A program made the translations under genes and the position numbers. The notes beneath the pieces are model-generated. The model did no database searches and had not been told where the DNA came from. It saw only the letters and a list, made by a program, of their open reading frames with translations. Of a stretch of 64,000 nt of DNA, positions 12,480 to 24,536 are shown piece after piece (the first letter of the stretch is position 1; the number at the start of each line of letters is the position of its first letter). This DNA is from Epichloe hybrida (taxonomy: Eukaryota > Ascomycota > Sordariomycetes > Hypocreales > Clavicipitaceae): NCBI GenBank assembly GCA_019022495.1, contig JAFEKR010000016.1:372001-436000 (forward strand), written 5' to 3'.

Positions 12480-12788
12480 TGTTAGATTCACAGGGTATTG
12501 AATTTAATGTGTAATATAGTCGTAAGCCTAAAGAATAGTATTATTATTAATTATCTATTCTAGGCTATATTATCTGTTATTATAATTAATTAAGTTGTTT
12601 AGAAAAGAGAGGTAAAAAGCTAGAAGTTATAATATAGAAAGGGAAAAGGGGTTACGCGTTTGTGTCCTATATTTCCTAGCTAATTAACGTGCTAGGTTAT
12701 GGGTTACATGTGGGGTCCGCGCGCGGCCCGAGCTTCTGCCGGGTAATTGCGGCTGCGACGCGCGATTGATATCACCTTTGTTCTAACA
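12480..12788 (-). repeat. Copia LTR 2 (internal), with an unmutated GC-rich end
   Basis: 309 bp from TGTTAGA to TTCTAACA, shared between the full-length unit to its left and the truncated unit to its right. Roughly its last 75 bp (12712-12788) is CpG-rich and matches LTR 3 almost base for base, although DNA on both sides is heavily RIPped. Confidence 0.9.
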
Positions 12789-15249
12789 ATAAGTAAAGAA
12801 GCTTATAAGTACTAGCCTATCTGTATTATCAAGGCTATCATTAAATCTAATGCTCTTTATATACTAAGCGATTTTATTATTAATAAGGGGTTAGGACTTA
12901 TATTCTCCCTTATACTAAGTAAGGAATAAATAATATAAGTTATTAGTTAAATCTGTAAGGTAGTAGTTCTTAAAGTGTTAAAACGCCTTCTTATAGTTCT
13001 CTTTAGGGTGCTTAGATAACTAGTATCCTTCCTTACTATATATATAGCACTTCTTTGTGTAAGGAGTACCTTCTTTTCCTTATGGTTTTAAGGGGTATTA
13101 AGTCTCTTTTCTAGTTCTATTATATCTTTAGTTAGTCTAGAATTACTCTAGGGTTATAGCTTTAGTTAGAAACTATTAATAGTTTTTCTTCTCTTCCTTA
13201 ATAAGATAAAGTGTTATTCTAATCTATTTATAGAACTCTTATAGTCTATCTAGCGGATTTATAATTACTTCTTTACACTCTAGAATACTATAATAGGCTC
13301 TAATAAGTTAATTCTAGAGTGCCCTTTTAGTTTAGCTTACTTTAGGCACTACTTATTATAAGATAGCTAGTCTTTCTATAAGTTTATTAAAGTATTTAAT
13401 TATTAACTTACTTAGGTTATTATTTACTATTCCTTATAGGGAAGTATTATTTTACTCTAGTAAATATCTTTACTATATATCCTTAGTTTTAAATTATTCT
13501 TTTATATAGCTAATAAGCGTAAGGAGATCTTATAGTTATCTAGGTTTAGAGACGTAGTTTATATAGTGTTATAGTACTTTACCTTTAAGTATAACCTTAA
13601 AAGCATAACTAGCTTATTTAGGCTAGATATTAAGTAACTTATACTTTCTATAGAATATTTAAAGCTTTAATTTAAGGATATTATAGTTATTAGCGCTATA
13701 GAGTTATTCTTTAGGGTATACCTTAGATAGGTTAATAATTTACTTTAGTAAAGGTCTCTAAGTCTATAGGGGTTCTTTAGGTATTTCCCTTTATATTTAT
13801 AAAAGAGGTAGTAGGGTTTTTAGGAAGTAAGAGGGTAGCTTTATAGGTAGTACCCTTAGGGCTTGTTATTCCCTCTAATCCTTCTCTTCCTTATATTAGA
13901 AAGGAGAAATTATAGTTCTTTAAGCTATGCTAATAGGGATACTACTAGCCTTAGATAGCATAGGTTACCTCTATTAGTAACTCTCTTGCTTAGGGGTATT
14001 ATTAGTAGTGTTACTAGGGTAATACTACTAACTTGCCTTTAGTAAAGGTATAGGCAAGGGAGTTACTTATAAATGCTTATAAATAGTATCCTTAGGTAGT
14101 CTTAACTCTAGGTTAATTAACCTTCCTAGGGGAGATTAACTAGGCCTTCCTAAAGGGGATTAACTTAGTCTTCCTAGGGGAGTCTAGCTTATTAATTCTT
14201 TTAATAGTAATTATACTAATAACTAGGGTAATAGGGTAGGTTATCTAGTTCTAATATCACTATTATCTAGTAAATTATAAAAAAACTCTTTGTTCTATAG
14301 GTTCTTTTAGAAGCCTATGTACTTCTTCCTAGCCTTTTTAATTTCTTTAAGAGTCTAAAATTAGAATTCTTCTTAGTTTACTACTTCTTTAAGGTTATTT
14401 ACTATCTTAGTGCCTTTTCTAATAGTTATATATACTCTATTATAAAGAAGATAGTCTTAAAGTCTGTTTTATAAAAGGTCTTTTCCTTCTATAAACTTAT
14501 CCCTTAACTATCTATAGAAGTTATTACTAAATTTAGAGAATAATGTTTTTCTAAATAACCCTTACTCCTTATATTATTTAGTCTTTATAAGAATATAGAG
14601 ACTAATTTCCTTAGGTATTCTTATTTCTTTATATTTAGAATTTCCTATTTGTTAGAGTAGTTCTTCTATAATATATTATTAAAGCCTTATAGAGATGTAA
14701 GGGTATAGGTTAGTGTAAATAAGGGTTTTTCCTTTATTAGGGTATTTATTATTATCTCCTATTTTAATACCTTCTATAGTATTATTATAGCTATTAGTCT
14801 TGCTAGGAACTCTAAATTAACTAGAGGTCCTAGATAGTCTAGCTATATCTAATATTCTAATTAATTAAGGGAGGTAAATCTTATAATATAAGAAGAAAAG
14901 AGGTATAACTATAATTATATAACGTGTTTTAGATATAAAGGATTATAAGGTAAGGCGGTTAACTTTAAATATATAATAGAACGTATAATAAAGAAAGATA
15001 AGGGGATAGCTTAGCTACTAGTATTAAACCTTTCTTTATTATTTTAGAGTCTATATAGATATAGATATTAATACTAAAGTAAGAAAAGAGCTATATTATA
15101 CCTTTCTATTAGCATAACTTATTATTAAACGTGGCCCTCCTATTATATAAGGCAAGTTGTTGTTAGATAAGCTATCTCTTCTAATTAACCTTGCTAATCT
15201 ACGGTGTTTAAAGACTACGTGGTTATCTATAAAGGTAACTACTAATTAG
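12789..15249 (-). repeat. Copia gag-side segment, copy B (truncated unit lacking pol)
   Basis: A second copy of 10022-12479, including a zinc-knuckle relic near 13025-13080. The pol part is absent: the copy stops abruptly at LTR 2. It is therefore an LTR-gag-LTR unit joined to a full unit. Confidence 0.88.
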
Positions 15250-15556
15250 TGTTAGATTTATAGGGTATTAAATTTAATATAATACAGTCGTAAGCCTAAA
15301 GAATAGTATTGTCATTAATTATCTATTCTAGGCTACATTATCTATTATTATGATTAATTAAGTTGTAGGAAAAGAGAGGTAAAAAGCTAGAAGTTATAAT
15401 ACATAAAGGGAAAAGGGGTTACGCGTTTATATCCCCACATTTCCTGGCTAATCAACGTGCCGGGTTGTGGGTCACGTGTGGGGTCCGCGCGCGGCCCGAG
15501 CTTCTGCCGGGTAATTGCGGCTGCGACGCGCGATTGATATCACCTTTGTTCCAACA
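15250..15556 (-). repeat. Copia LTR 3 (5' LTR of the element)
   Basis: 307 bp from TGTTAGA to TTCCAACA, followed by target duplication AAGAT (15557-15561). The right third keeps a GC-rich sequence (CCGCGCGCGGCCCGAGC) that looks close to ancestral, and it gives the least mutated terminal TCCAACA. Confidence 0.9.
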
Positions 15557-15743
15557 AAGATTGAAAGATGTTTTTGCTTGATGTAATCTCAAAGGCCCAC
15601 CACAGCGGACTCTCTAACTTCCACCTCTATCCTTCATCATGCGACGGCATCCGACGACTGGAATAGTTGGACCCGGCTCTTTTCCAGTCGAACCCGTCTC
15701 AGGAATGCATCTGATCTAGCTGCAGCCCTAGCACAAATCTACA

Positions 15744-16268
15744 ATGTCGCGCGGACCACTGCCCTCGACGCTCTGTTTCTTGTCGCAAGTCCCAGCGCAG
15801 AAGACAGGTGCCAAGGTCCGTTTCCTAGGATGGTAAGATGTTCAGCAGATGAGGCAAATCTGAAAGAAGCTCGACGCTCGACGCTCGACGAGGACAGGGG
15901 CTGATATTCTCGAGTGAAGCGTCACGTCGTATGATACCAAGACGGCATCAGCACGTCTCGGCCATGTCTACCCCAAAGACACAGACGTCTTGGTCTCGGT
16001 GGACGTGCGGTTGGTTCTGGAGACAATGGAGCCGGGCATCATGGATGTCGGACAGTGGGTGAACGTCATGGGGTATGTGGTGGACGGGGACGCGACCGAC
16101 CAGGCGAGGGGGGTGGATGCACATGTTCAGGCGTTGATGATGTGGTCGACGGGACCGCTGGATGTTCACGAGTACGAGAAGGCGGTTGAGGGCGGGTTGA
16201 TTGTTGTAGACACGGCTATCCTAAAACATGCTGGGAAACTCGAGGAATCGGCTCGGCATGAAGAGTAA
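15744..16268 (+). CDS. TEN1: Telomere-capping CST subunit Ten1, 2 exons
   Basis: An OB-fold protein of 145 residues that, with Stn1 and a Cdc13/CTC1-type partner, binds and caps telomeric single strands and helps end fill-in. Exon 1 is 15744-15832 and exon 2 is 15920-16268; the intron starts GTAAGA, ends GTGAAG, and splits the Cys codon of GCVTSYD. The fungal Ten1 pattern is clear: GPLPSTLCFLSQVP at the start, VRFLGCVTSYD, then LVSVDVRLVLE and GQWVNVMGYV, corresponding to successive beta strands of the OB fold. Length is typical. The Copia LTR ends 187 bp upstream, so its promoter is short and bounded by retroelement DNA. Identification rests on recognised motifs, not on a search. Confidence 0.85.
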
Positions 16269-17250
16269 GATGTGGAAATAGTAGTCCCCCGGTCAGACCG
16301 TCAGACATACATGTACGTATCTGGCGTGGTGATTTCCCGATGCATGCAGGATCCTTGGCTATCAGGGTCCAGTGTCCACACATTGTCAAGGCATAATATC
16401 TTGTATTTTCACGGAGAGTCGAGAGTCCTGCTTTGCACCTTTGCACCGCGCCAAAACACGTGCACGCAAGTTGTTGTTGGGTGGTGACTGGTAATTACAC
16501 TGGTAATTACACTGGTACTACTCCGTACATAGGTGGAACGTTGAACTGTGCCCACCACTACACCACCAACAAGCCTTCATGCAAATGTCTCCGCCCCACT
16601 CAAATCCAACTAGCGGTGGCTTTCAGGACCCGAACATGAAGTTCTTTCTGGTTGGGTTGACAGCTCCAATGTCAAGCACAACGCTAGCACCGCACCGCAC
16701 CGCACCGCACCAGCGCGACCAGACCGCGTTTCCCTCAACCGGCTCTGTTGCTCTGTTGCTCTGTTGAGACAAAAGGACTCGTCGGCAGCCCTAGACATAA
16801 TACCCTCTTTCGAGTCACGACATTCCTGCGATTCCCTCACGACTTACGACCCGCTTCACACGATACCTGCGCACCCTCTTCCCGAACCTGTAGCAACTTG
16901 CAGCCTTGCGACCGAGCTGTTACTCCTTTCCGCAGGCCACGACCCCTCCTCGCTGCCTGTTGCTTCCGTGTCTGTCAATCAGTCCCCTGACTGGAGAGAC
17001 ACCGCGGTGTCTGAGCTTCCGAGAGCTGCCATTCTTGTGTGCTCACGTCACGAAACGCACACGGAAAGAGCATGGTTCTTTCTACTTGATGAGGATACCC
17101 ACCCACGTATCAGGACTCTAGAGCTGCGAATTCATCACAAAGGTTCGGATACCCAGCTCACTGCGGGAGAGAACTGCCCGGCGCATTTCTCGTAGAGACG
17201 TCCAGCCTTTCAGGGGACCAGCCCAGGTCCCCGCACACGAATTCGCCGTC
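16269..17250. other. Intergenic/5' region of the kinesin gene with short repeats
   Basis: I see no gene. It holds small tandem repeats: ACTGGTAATTAC about 16489-16515, CACCG about 16689-16709, and GTTGCTCT about 16743-16767. The last 400 bp are pyrimidine-rich, as expected for a fungal promoter and 5' leader of the kinesin gene. Confidence 0.6.
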
Positions 17251-20200
17251 ATGGCGCCGGCAGGTGGTGGGAATATCAAGGTGGTGGTAAGAGTACGTCC
17301 GTTCAATGGCAGAGGTGAGTAGTAGCTTCCATATCGTGTCTCTCGCGCTGTTGGCGCCTTTGGCGTGCAGATAGTTGCACAGGCGCCATGGCTCAGCAAA
17401 AGTACTAAATTGCGTGACAGAAATTGACCGTGGATCAAAATGCATTGTCGAAATGAAGGAGAACCAGACCCTTCTCACCAGCCCGGACAGTAAAAGCGCA
17501 AAGGACGCGGGAGCAAAAACTTTTGCGTTCGATCGATCATACTGGTCATTCAATAAGGACGACTCGAATTACGCCGGTCAATCGAATCTTTTCGACGATC
17601 TGGGTGCGCCCCTCCTTGACAATGCTTTTCAGGGTTACAACAACTGTATCTTCGCCTACGGTCAAACAGGGTCGGGAAAGTCATACTCGATGATGGGCTA
17701 TGGCAAAGAAGTTGGCATCATCCCCAACATTTGTCAAGAAATGTTCCATCGAATCGATGCTATTCAACAAGACAAGACCACCAAGTGTACCGTCGAGGTA
17801 TCTTATCTCGAAATTTACAACGAACGCGTCCGCGACTTGCTCAACCCCACGACCAAGGGCAACCTGAAAGTTCGAGAACATCCGTCGACAGGCCCTTATG
17901 TCGAGGACCTTGCCAAACTTGTGGTGGGTAGCTTTCAAGAGATTGAAAACTTGATGGACGAAGGCAACAAGGCCAGAACTGTGGCGGCGACAAACATGAA
18001 CGAGACGTCGAGTCGAAGTCACGCCGTCTTCACCCTGATGCTTACCCAGAAGAAATACGATGCCGAAACCAAGATGGAAATGGAAAAGGTGGCCAAGATC
18101 AGCTTGGTTGATCTGGCAGGCTCTGAGCGTGCGACATCGACCGGTGCCACTGGCGCTCGATTGAAAGAAGGTGCTGAGATCAATCGATCTTTGTCCACTC
18201 TCGGTCGTGTCATTGCTGCGTTGGCGGACTTGTCCACAGTGAAGAAGAAGAAGGGCGCAACTCAGGTTCCGTACCGTGACAGTGTTCTGACCTGGCTTCT
18301 GAAAGACTCGCTGGGTGGCAACAGCATGACGGCAATGATAGCCGCCATCAGTCCTGCCGACATAAATTACGACGAAACACTCAGTACACTCCGTTATGCC
18401 GACTCGGCCAAGAGAATCAAGAACCACGCCGTGATCAACGAAGATGCAAATGCGCGCATGATTAGAGAGCTGAAGGAAGAGTTGGCAGTACTGAGAAGCA
18501 AACTGGGCGGTGGTCCCGTCATGCCGGGCGGGATGCCCATTCCTGCGGAAGAGGTGTACGCCGAGGGCACTCCTCTGGAAAAGCAGATTGTTACCATTAC
18601 CACGTCCGACGGCACGGTCAAGAAGGTGTCCAAGGCAGACATTGCGGAGCAGCTCAACCAAAGTGAGAAGCTGCTCACCGACTTGAACCAGACTTGGGAG
18701 CAGAAGCTACAAAAGACTGAAGAGATTCACAAGGAGAGAGAGGCGGCCCTGGAAGAGCTCGGCATCAGCATCGAGAAGGGATTCATTGGTCTGAGCACAC
18801 CAAAGAAAATGCCCCATCTTGTAAACTTATCAGATGATCCCCTGCTCGCCGAATGTCTCGTCTACAATCTCAAGCCTGGTACCACGACGGTCGGCAACGT
18901 TGACACAAATGCTGAGCATCAGGCTAACATCCGTCTCAACGGGACAAGAATCCTTCACGACCACTGTAAATTCGAGAACAATGTGGATGGAACCGTAGTA
19001 GTCGTGCCAACAGAAGGAGCCTCCGTCATGGTCAACGGCAAGCGAATCACGGAGCCCAAGCAGCTTCATTCTGGTTACCGAGTCATCCTGGGCGACTTTC
19101 ATATCTTTCGCTTCAACCACCCCCTGGAAGCCAAGGCCGAAAGAGCAGAGGTGGGATCAAGCTTGCTTCGACAATCAATAACGGCTAGCCAGCTGCAGGC
19201 CCTGGACCGGACGCCGTCTCCTCGGCCGGGCGGCCACGAGAGGTCCATGAGCAAAGTTTCGGACTTTGGCGACTCTCGTCCCGAATCCCCTGCACCGGTT
19301 TTGCGGAACGGGCGCGACTCAGACTGGTCGCTTGCTCGACGGGAAGCAGCCGGTGCCATTCTTGGCTCCGATCAAAATTTCACCAGTCTGACAGATGAAG
19401 AGTTGAACGCTTTGTTCGAGGATGTACAGAGGGCCCGGGCGGAACGTGTCATTGGCCGAGAAGATGGGGATGACACCGAGTCGGTCACATCGTACCAATT
19501 GCGGGAGAAGTACATGTCCACAGGCACGATCGACAACTTCTCGCTCGACACGGCCCTGACTATGCCATCAACACCAAAACAGGGAGAGCACGAGGATAGG
19601 CTGAAGGAAGCTCGAGAGGAGATGCAGAACCAATTGGAGAGGCAAAAAGAGGAATTCCAGGAACAGTTGAAGAGCTCAGAAGCCGCCAACGTCGAAGTTG
19701 CAGAAATCAAGAAAGAAAAGGCCAAAATGGAAACTGCACTTCTTGAGCTCAAGGAGGACATGCAGAAGCAACTCAATCTACAGCGAAAACGGTACGAGGA
19801 AAAGATTGACAAGATGGATCCATTGAGGCGACCCAAAGCGAATCCAAAGCTGACAGACGAGGAAATGGACCGAGCAAGGAAGGTGATCAAAGTGTGGCGG
19901 GGCCGCCACTTTGTCAAGATGGCCGAGACCGTGTTACAAAATGCTGCGGTGTTGAAAGAGGCGCAGATCATGAGCAACGAGTTGGAGGAAAGTGTAGTGT
20001 TTCAGTTCACTGTTGCCGATGTCGGGCACGCCTTGTGCTCGTCGTACGACATGGTCCTGAATGGACTGACCGGTGAAGGAGAGGATGCTGCGCTAGAAGA
20101 GGCGCAGAAGCCATGCATCGGCATCCGTGTCATCGACTACAGAAACAGCGTGGTGCACCTCTGGAGCTTGGAGAAACTCCATGACCGTGTTCGTCAAATG

Positions 20201-22546
20201 CGACAGATGCACCAATATCTCGATCAACCAGAATACGCGCAGCATTTGAGCCTTGACAACCCCTTTGTGGAAACCTGCATGCCGTCGTACACGTTGATTG
20301 GCGAAGTGGATGTTCCCTTGAAGGCCGTGTTCGAGAGTCGAGTTCAGGACTTCACCCTCGATGTGCTGTCGCCGTACACGTCGCATGCAATCGGCATCGT
20401 CAAGCTGTCATTGGAACCGTCCCACGCGCGGGCCCCCACGAACACGTTGAAGTTCAACGTGGTCATGCACGAGCTAATCGGCTTCGCAGAGCGAGAGGGA
20501 ACCGAAGTTCATGCACAGCTGTTCATTCCCGGCGTTTCGGAGGACGGCGTTACCACGACACAGATGATTACCGAGTTTGATGAGGGCCCCATCCGCTTCG
20601 AGAGCGTCCACAATATGAGCGTGTCCCTGTTTGCCTCCCAAGATGTCACACTGCGGGCGGCTATTTTCGCAAAAGTCTCTCAGATGCACTTGGATAAACT
20701 CCTTAGTTGGGATGATATGAGAGATGCCGGGCCCGTACAAGACGCAACAAAGGGATCACGCATCAATGAATCACAATTCTTCACACAAGAGAAGCATGAT
20801 CTGCTGTCTCGCGTGCAAATCATGGAGCTGAACGAGAACGGCGAATACCAGCCGGTGGAGGTGAGCCAGACGAGCGAGCTGGACACGGGTACCTTCCAAC
20901 TGCACCAAGGTCTGCAACGGCGAATCGGGATCAACATCTCGCACAGCTCGGGAGACGCCCTGCCATGGGGCGATGTCACTGCCGTGCGTGTTGGCAAAGT
21001 TTGCCTGGTGGACTCGGCTGGCAAGACGCCCGACATGGGAAGCAGCGAGCCCGACGTGTCGCTGAAATTGGCCTCGAACCCCATATTCCGCGAGAACCCC
21101 AACGGCACCAGAAGCATCACAATCTACGCCCAGTGGGACTCGAGCTTGCATAACTCACTCCTGTTGGATAGAGTGACGGCGGATAAGTACCGCGTGCAGA
21201 TGACGATACACTGGGAGATCAGCTCGGAGAAGCTGGCGGAGCCAATGCGGTTTGCTCAAAAGGTGTGCGTGCAAATATTATCGCGGACCTTTGTTCGCCA
21301 GACTTCCATGTTCTCGTCGCTGTGGCAGAATGTACGATTCGTTCGCTCATCTACTGGCATCTTTACTCTGACCATGCGACCCGCTCCAATCAAGAGAGTG
21401 GGCGACCTGTGGCGCATCAACAGCCGACATGACTACGTCAAAGGTGAAGAAAACCTGACGAGCTGGGCTCCTCGTGGCGTGTCCCTTGTCAGCGACTACA
21501 TCATGGCGCGCAAGAAGAAGGAAAGAGTTGCCGAGATTGGTTCCGTGCAGACAACACTTCACAAACTAGGCGTCGACATTTCCAGTGTCCGTGACGCAGA
21601 AGACAACGCCGAGCCGGAACCGCCGCCGGAGGTGAAGCCCATGATTCCGGACGACGATGACGACTTGCTCAACGACACACCAGATACATCCCAAGCCCCC
21701 TCTATCGACGAAGGCTCCGACGATGAGGGCGAGGACACCGTCAAGATGGACACTCAACATCAGCCTCCTGCGGAACAGTCAGCCCCAGAAGTGAACGACG
21801 AGGAACCCGGACCCGAGTACAATGAGCGCCAGGTCGAGCTGCTCGACAAGGCCCTGAAATTATGGCGCAAGTACCCCGATCCCCTGACCAACATTCTCAG
21901 CCCTGCCAACACGGCTCCTCCCACCAACGGCATCGCACCCGAGTCCTCACTCCCACCCAGTCTCATCACGACCATCATCCGTGTCCCGAAGAATCCCAAG
22001 GTTCTCAAGGGAGGCTATCTGCTGGTTCCCAACAACGATTCTACCAGATGGGTCAAGCGCTTCGTAGAACTCCGCCGGCCGTATCTCCACATCCATTCGG
22101 CCAGCGATGGCGATGAAGTAGCCCTCGTCAGCCTTCGCAACTCGCGCGTCGACAGTCAACCCGGCGTGCTGGGTCTCCTCCACGGGCCGGACGACTATGA
22201 CGCACCCCACGGCAACTTTCCGGCGGCGCCGGACTTCACCCCGGGCCATCGCCGCACAGGATCTGGCCGAGTCATCTCTACGATATGGACCGGCACAGGA
22301 GGCGGCAACCCATCAGGCAGCAACGGCAGCAACGGCAGCGACGGCCGGGGACTTGCGCGTCTCAGCGAGCGCATGCAATCCGCCGTGTTTGCCATCTACG
22401 GCACAGACAACACGTGGCTATTCGCGGCGAGGAGCGAAAAGGACAAGATGGATTGGATATTCCGCATCGACCAGACATATCTGTCCAATAGCGAGAGCAC
22501 ACCCAACAGCGGCATAATGAGCCCAAACCAAGGGGGCGAATACTAA
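17251..22546 (+). CDS. Kinesin-3 motor (Unc-104/KIF1 type), 2 exons
   Basis: Plus-end-directed microtubule motor for endosomes and vesicles (fungal Kin3/UncA class), 1,729 residues. Exon 1 (17251-17314) encodes the first beta strand (IKVVVRVRPFNGR). A 106-bp intron (GTGAGT to GACAG) follows, and one long exon (17421-22546) holds the rest. Domains: motor about 8-370 with P-loop GQTGSGKS (about 102-109), switch I NETSSRSH and switch II DLAGSER; an FHA domain about 500-600 (NPxxx-type loop with TTVGN and RLNGTRI); coiled coil about 755-830; the kinesin-3 central domains (KIF1B and DUF3694 type) about 880-1400; an acidic linker; and a C-terminal PH domain about 1590-1715 (GGYLLVP, RWVKRFVELR, WIFRID) for phosphoinositide-bearing cargo membranes. 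The K-loop after switch II shows KKKKG. Everything expected of the family is present, including its length. The acidic stretch about 1460-1520 is low-complexity. Confidence 0.95.
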
Positions 22547-23868
22547 GGCCCGCCGCACTGCGAACCTCACACACAAGAGATGAAACTTCTCTTCTACTCC
22601 TTTAATAATCAACTTTTCTTGTTTTTACGACTGTTGACCATTGCTCTATTTTCCCTCGTGCATAGGTGACCCAGGCGGCTTAGATGGGCCGATTATACCC
22701 CCTGAAGAATGGCGGAGCGACAAGTCATGTGCAGTTGTGTGTTTTGAAAAATCAAAAGAACGAATCGAAGGGGAACTCGGATGCCTCGATGCCGGGGTTG
22801 ATACGGCGCGACTTCACTGTGCTTTGGATATCTTTACGGATGCGTAACGATGGCAGCGAGATGACGGTTTACTTTGTACCAATTGATGAGGAGTCTTGTT
22901 GAGGCCTGTTTGTTTCGTGGCGATGGTGAATCTGCTGTGGTACTCTTTTTTTTTTTTTCAAACAAGGTTTGAACTTGTCCTTGCGATGAGGATAGCACCT
23001 GCGAAGCACGGTCATTATCGTTTCGGAAACCACGGTTCCCTCCATGTGCAGACACCGACCGATGCTTTCCCCTCTGTCTATGATGGCGATTTGCGTTGGG
23101 CAACCACAGGATTGTTTACAGCATATTGTGGGAGGGTGGGGAGGAGAAAGGCCAGAGCTGGGTCGAGCACCCTCCTCCTCTTACCGTGGCGTGGCATTGG
23201 GCTTGATGCATCTACTCTAGCGCTCTTTTGACCATGGCCTGGCTAGTCTATCAAACTTGTTGGGAAACCAGCCATGGTTAGCAAGCATCCTGCAATGAGG
23301 AGATGATTGGTTTCGCCAGAAAGGAAACTGGCCCTGAGTAGCTGCGCAAAGCGCCCAACAACTGACTGCCAAGGTACTTTGGGGTCTCAAATCCCGATTT
23401 CGCGCAAGATGTGAGAATCCTAGCTTCATAGACATTTCCCATCTCGGGGTGCGTCTCGCTGCCACAGCCACACCATCCAAGTTGACGCCATCGCCTACAG
23501 AGAGACAGCACTTGATCTAGTTAGCACCCGACCGACATTTTTGCATCGCCGACAAATCACAGAACTGGCAAGTTCAGGTCTTGACACGCAAAAAAACAGA
23601 GTAGTCGAAAATGATCCATTGCAATAATACACAAGCTCGCTCAGCCTACCCGATAAGTCTGGCTGACATGTAGAGCATTTCCAAAAGGGCACGCATTGGC
23701 CGCCCATCCCGCGTAGTTTCTTTAAAAAATTACATGGCCCCGTCGTCTTTCATGTATCCCAGAAGACGTAAAAATCGCACGACGCCCCCTCCTCCGTCCC
23801 TGTCCCGCGACAGCAATCCTTCCTGACCGAGCATCGCTGAACGCCCAAGGCAGCCTGGCCCCTCGCCC
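22547..23868. other. Intergenic, 3' regions of convergent genes
   Basis: I see no gene. There is a T-rich run near 22945-22960. Short frames on both strands lack family resemblance and consistent starts. It probably holds the 3' untranslated regions of the kinesin and cytochrome b5 genes. Confidence 0.55.
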
Positions 23869-24205
23869 CTACAGCTTAGGAGCCTCGGCCACAGTCCCAA
23901 TCTTGTACTTGTCGCCGTACTTTTTCAGCACGCTCTCCGAGTGGTACTTCCAGAACGCCTTGGTTGCGTTCTTGCCCGCGAATCGCTTGAGGATGCGGTC
24001 GCCGCCAGGGTGTTCGGGGAGGAACTCTAGAAATGAAGCCGTCAGAATTACACGTAGGGCCGAATCGAGCAAGTGCGCCGTGGGAAACGGGGGGGGGGGA
24101 AAACATACTGGTGATGTCGTAGACGTTGTTCTCGACGATGATCCACATGCCGTCTGCTTCGGTCTTGTGCTTCTGCACGTCGGAAACGGTGTAGGTCTCG
24201 GACAT
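23869..24205 (-). CDS. Cytochrome b5-like heme protein, 2 exons
   Basis: A single-domain cytochrome b5 of 84 residues that carries electrons between flavoprotein reductases and acceptors. Exon 1 is 24109-24205 (MSETYTVSDVQKHKTE...) and exon 2 is 23869-24026; an 82-bp intron (GTATGT to TTTCTAG) splits the Lys codon before FLPEHPGG. The first axial heme ligand is His in HPGG and the second is His in WKYHSE, both at normal spacing. There is no C-terminal membrane anchor, so the protein is expected to be soluble. The intron carries a 10-base C run on the coding strand. It lies 331 bp from the start of OMA1's last exon, on the same strand. Confidence 0.9.
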
Positions 24206-24536
24206 GGCGGGTCGAGGGGGTCGGGAATTGTTTTGCTGGTGATGGGTGGGAACAGGAGGTGTGTTATGGAAGAAGATGCGATGCGGGAGCCTGGGGATAT
24301 TTGGGGCTTACATAGTTCCGGCCGCCCTTTTTACCTCGGCTCGGCGGCGAGGCCGGGGGGGGGCTGACCTATGAGGGCTGCTGGATTGCCAAGATCCGGC
24401 CGTTGTGAGATTTGATTGTGAATATGAGAGTTGGCCCCGACGTGGTCTACATGATGCCGTCCATCGCTGCATCCTTTGTAGAGTAGGGGGAATCCCATGC
24501 AAGCTAAAGATTACAATTGTATCCCGGCCGCGCGGG

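Larger units (their letters stand above)
5987..15556 (-). mobile_element. RIP-degraded Ty1/Copia retrotransposon array with three LTRs
   Basis: Three related direct repeats of about 307 bp (5987-6293, 12480-12788, 15250-15556) begin TGTT(A/G)GA and end TC(T/C)AACA, as LTRs do. The whole block is bracketed by AAGAT (5982-5986 and 15557-15561), a 5-bp target-site duplication, so it came in as one insertion or grew from one. It reads on the minus strand. A gag zinc-knuckle relic reads minus near 10265-10320 (CIKKCYVYSKEGY-like, followed by SKH). A Copia RNase H relic reads minus near 7195-7295 (LFAFVD, then NN, D and LG as in fungal Copia elements). A purine-rich tract on the minus strand abuts LTR1 as expected of a polypurine tract. 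The interior is strikingly rich in A, T and TpA, with no open frame of 60 codons, the picture left by RIP. The element cannot be autonomous. Confidence 0.92.
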
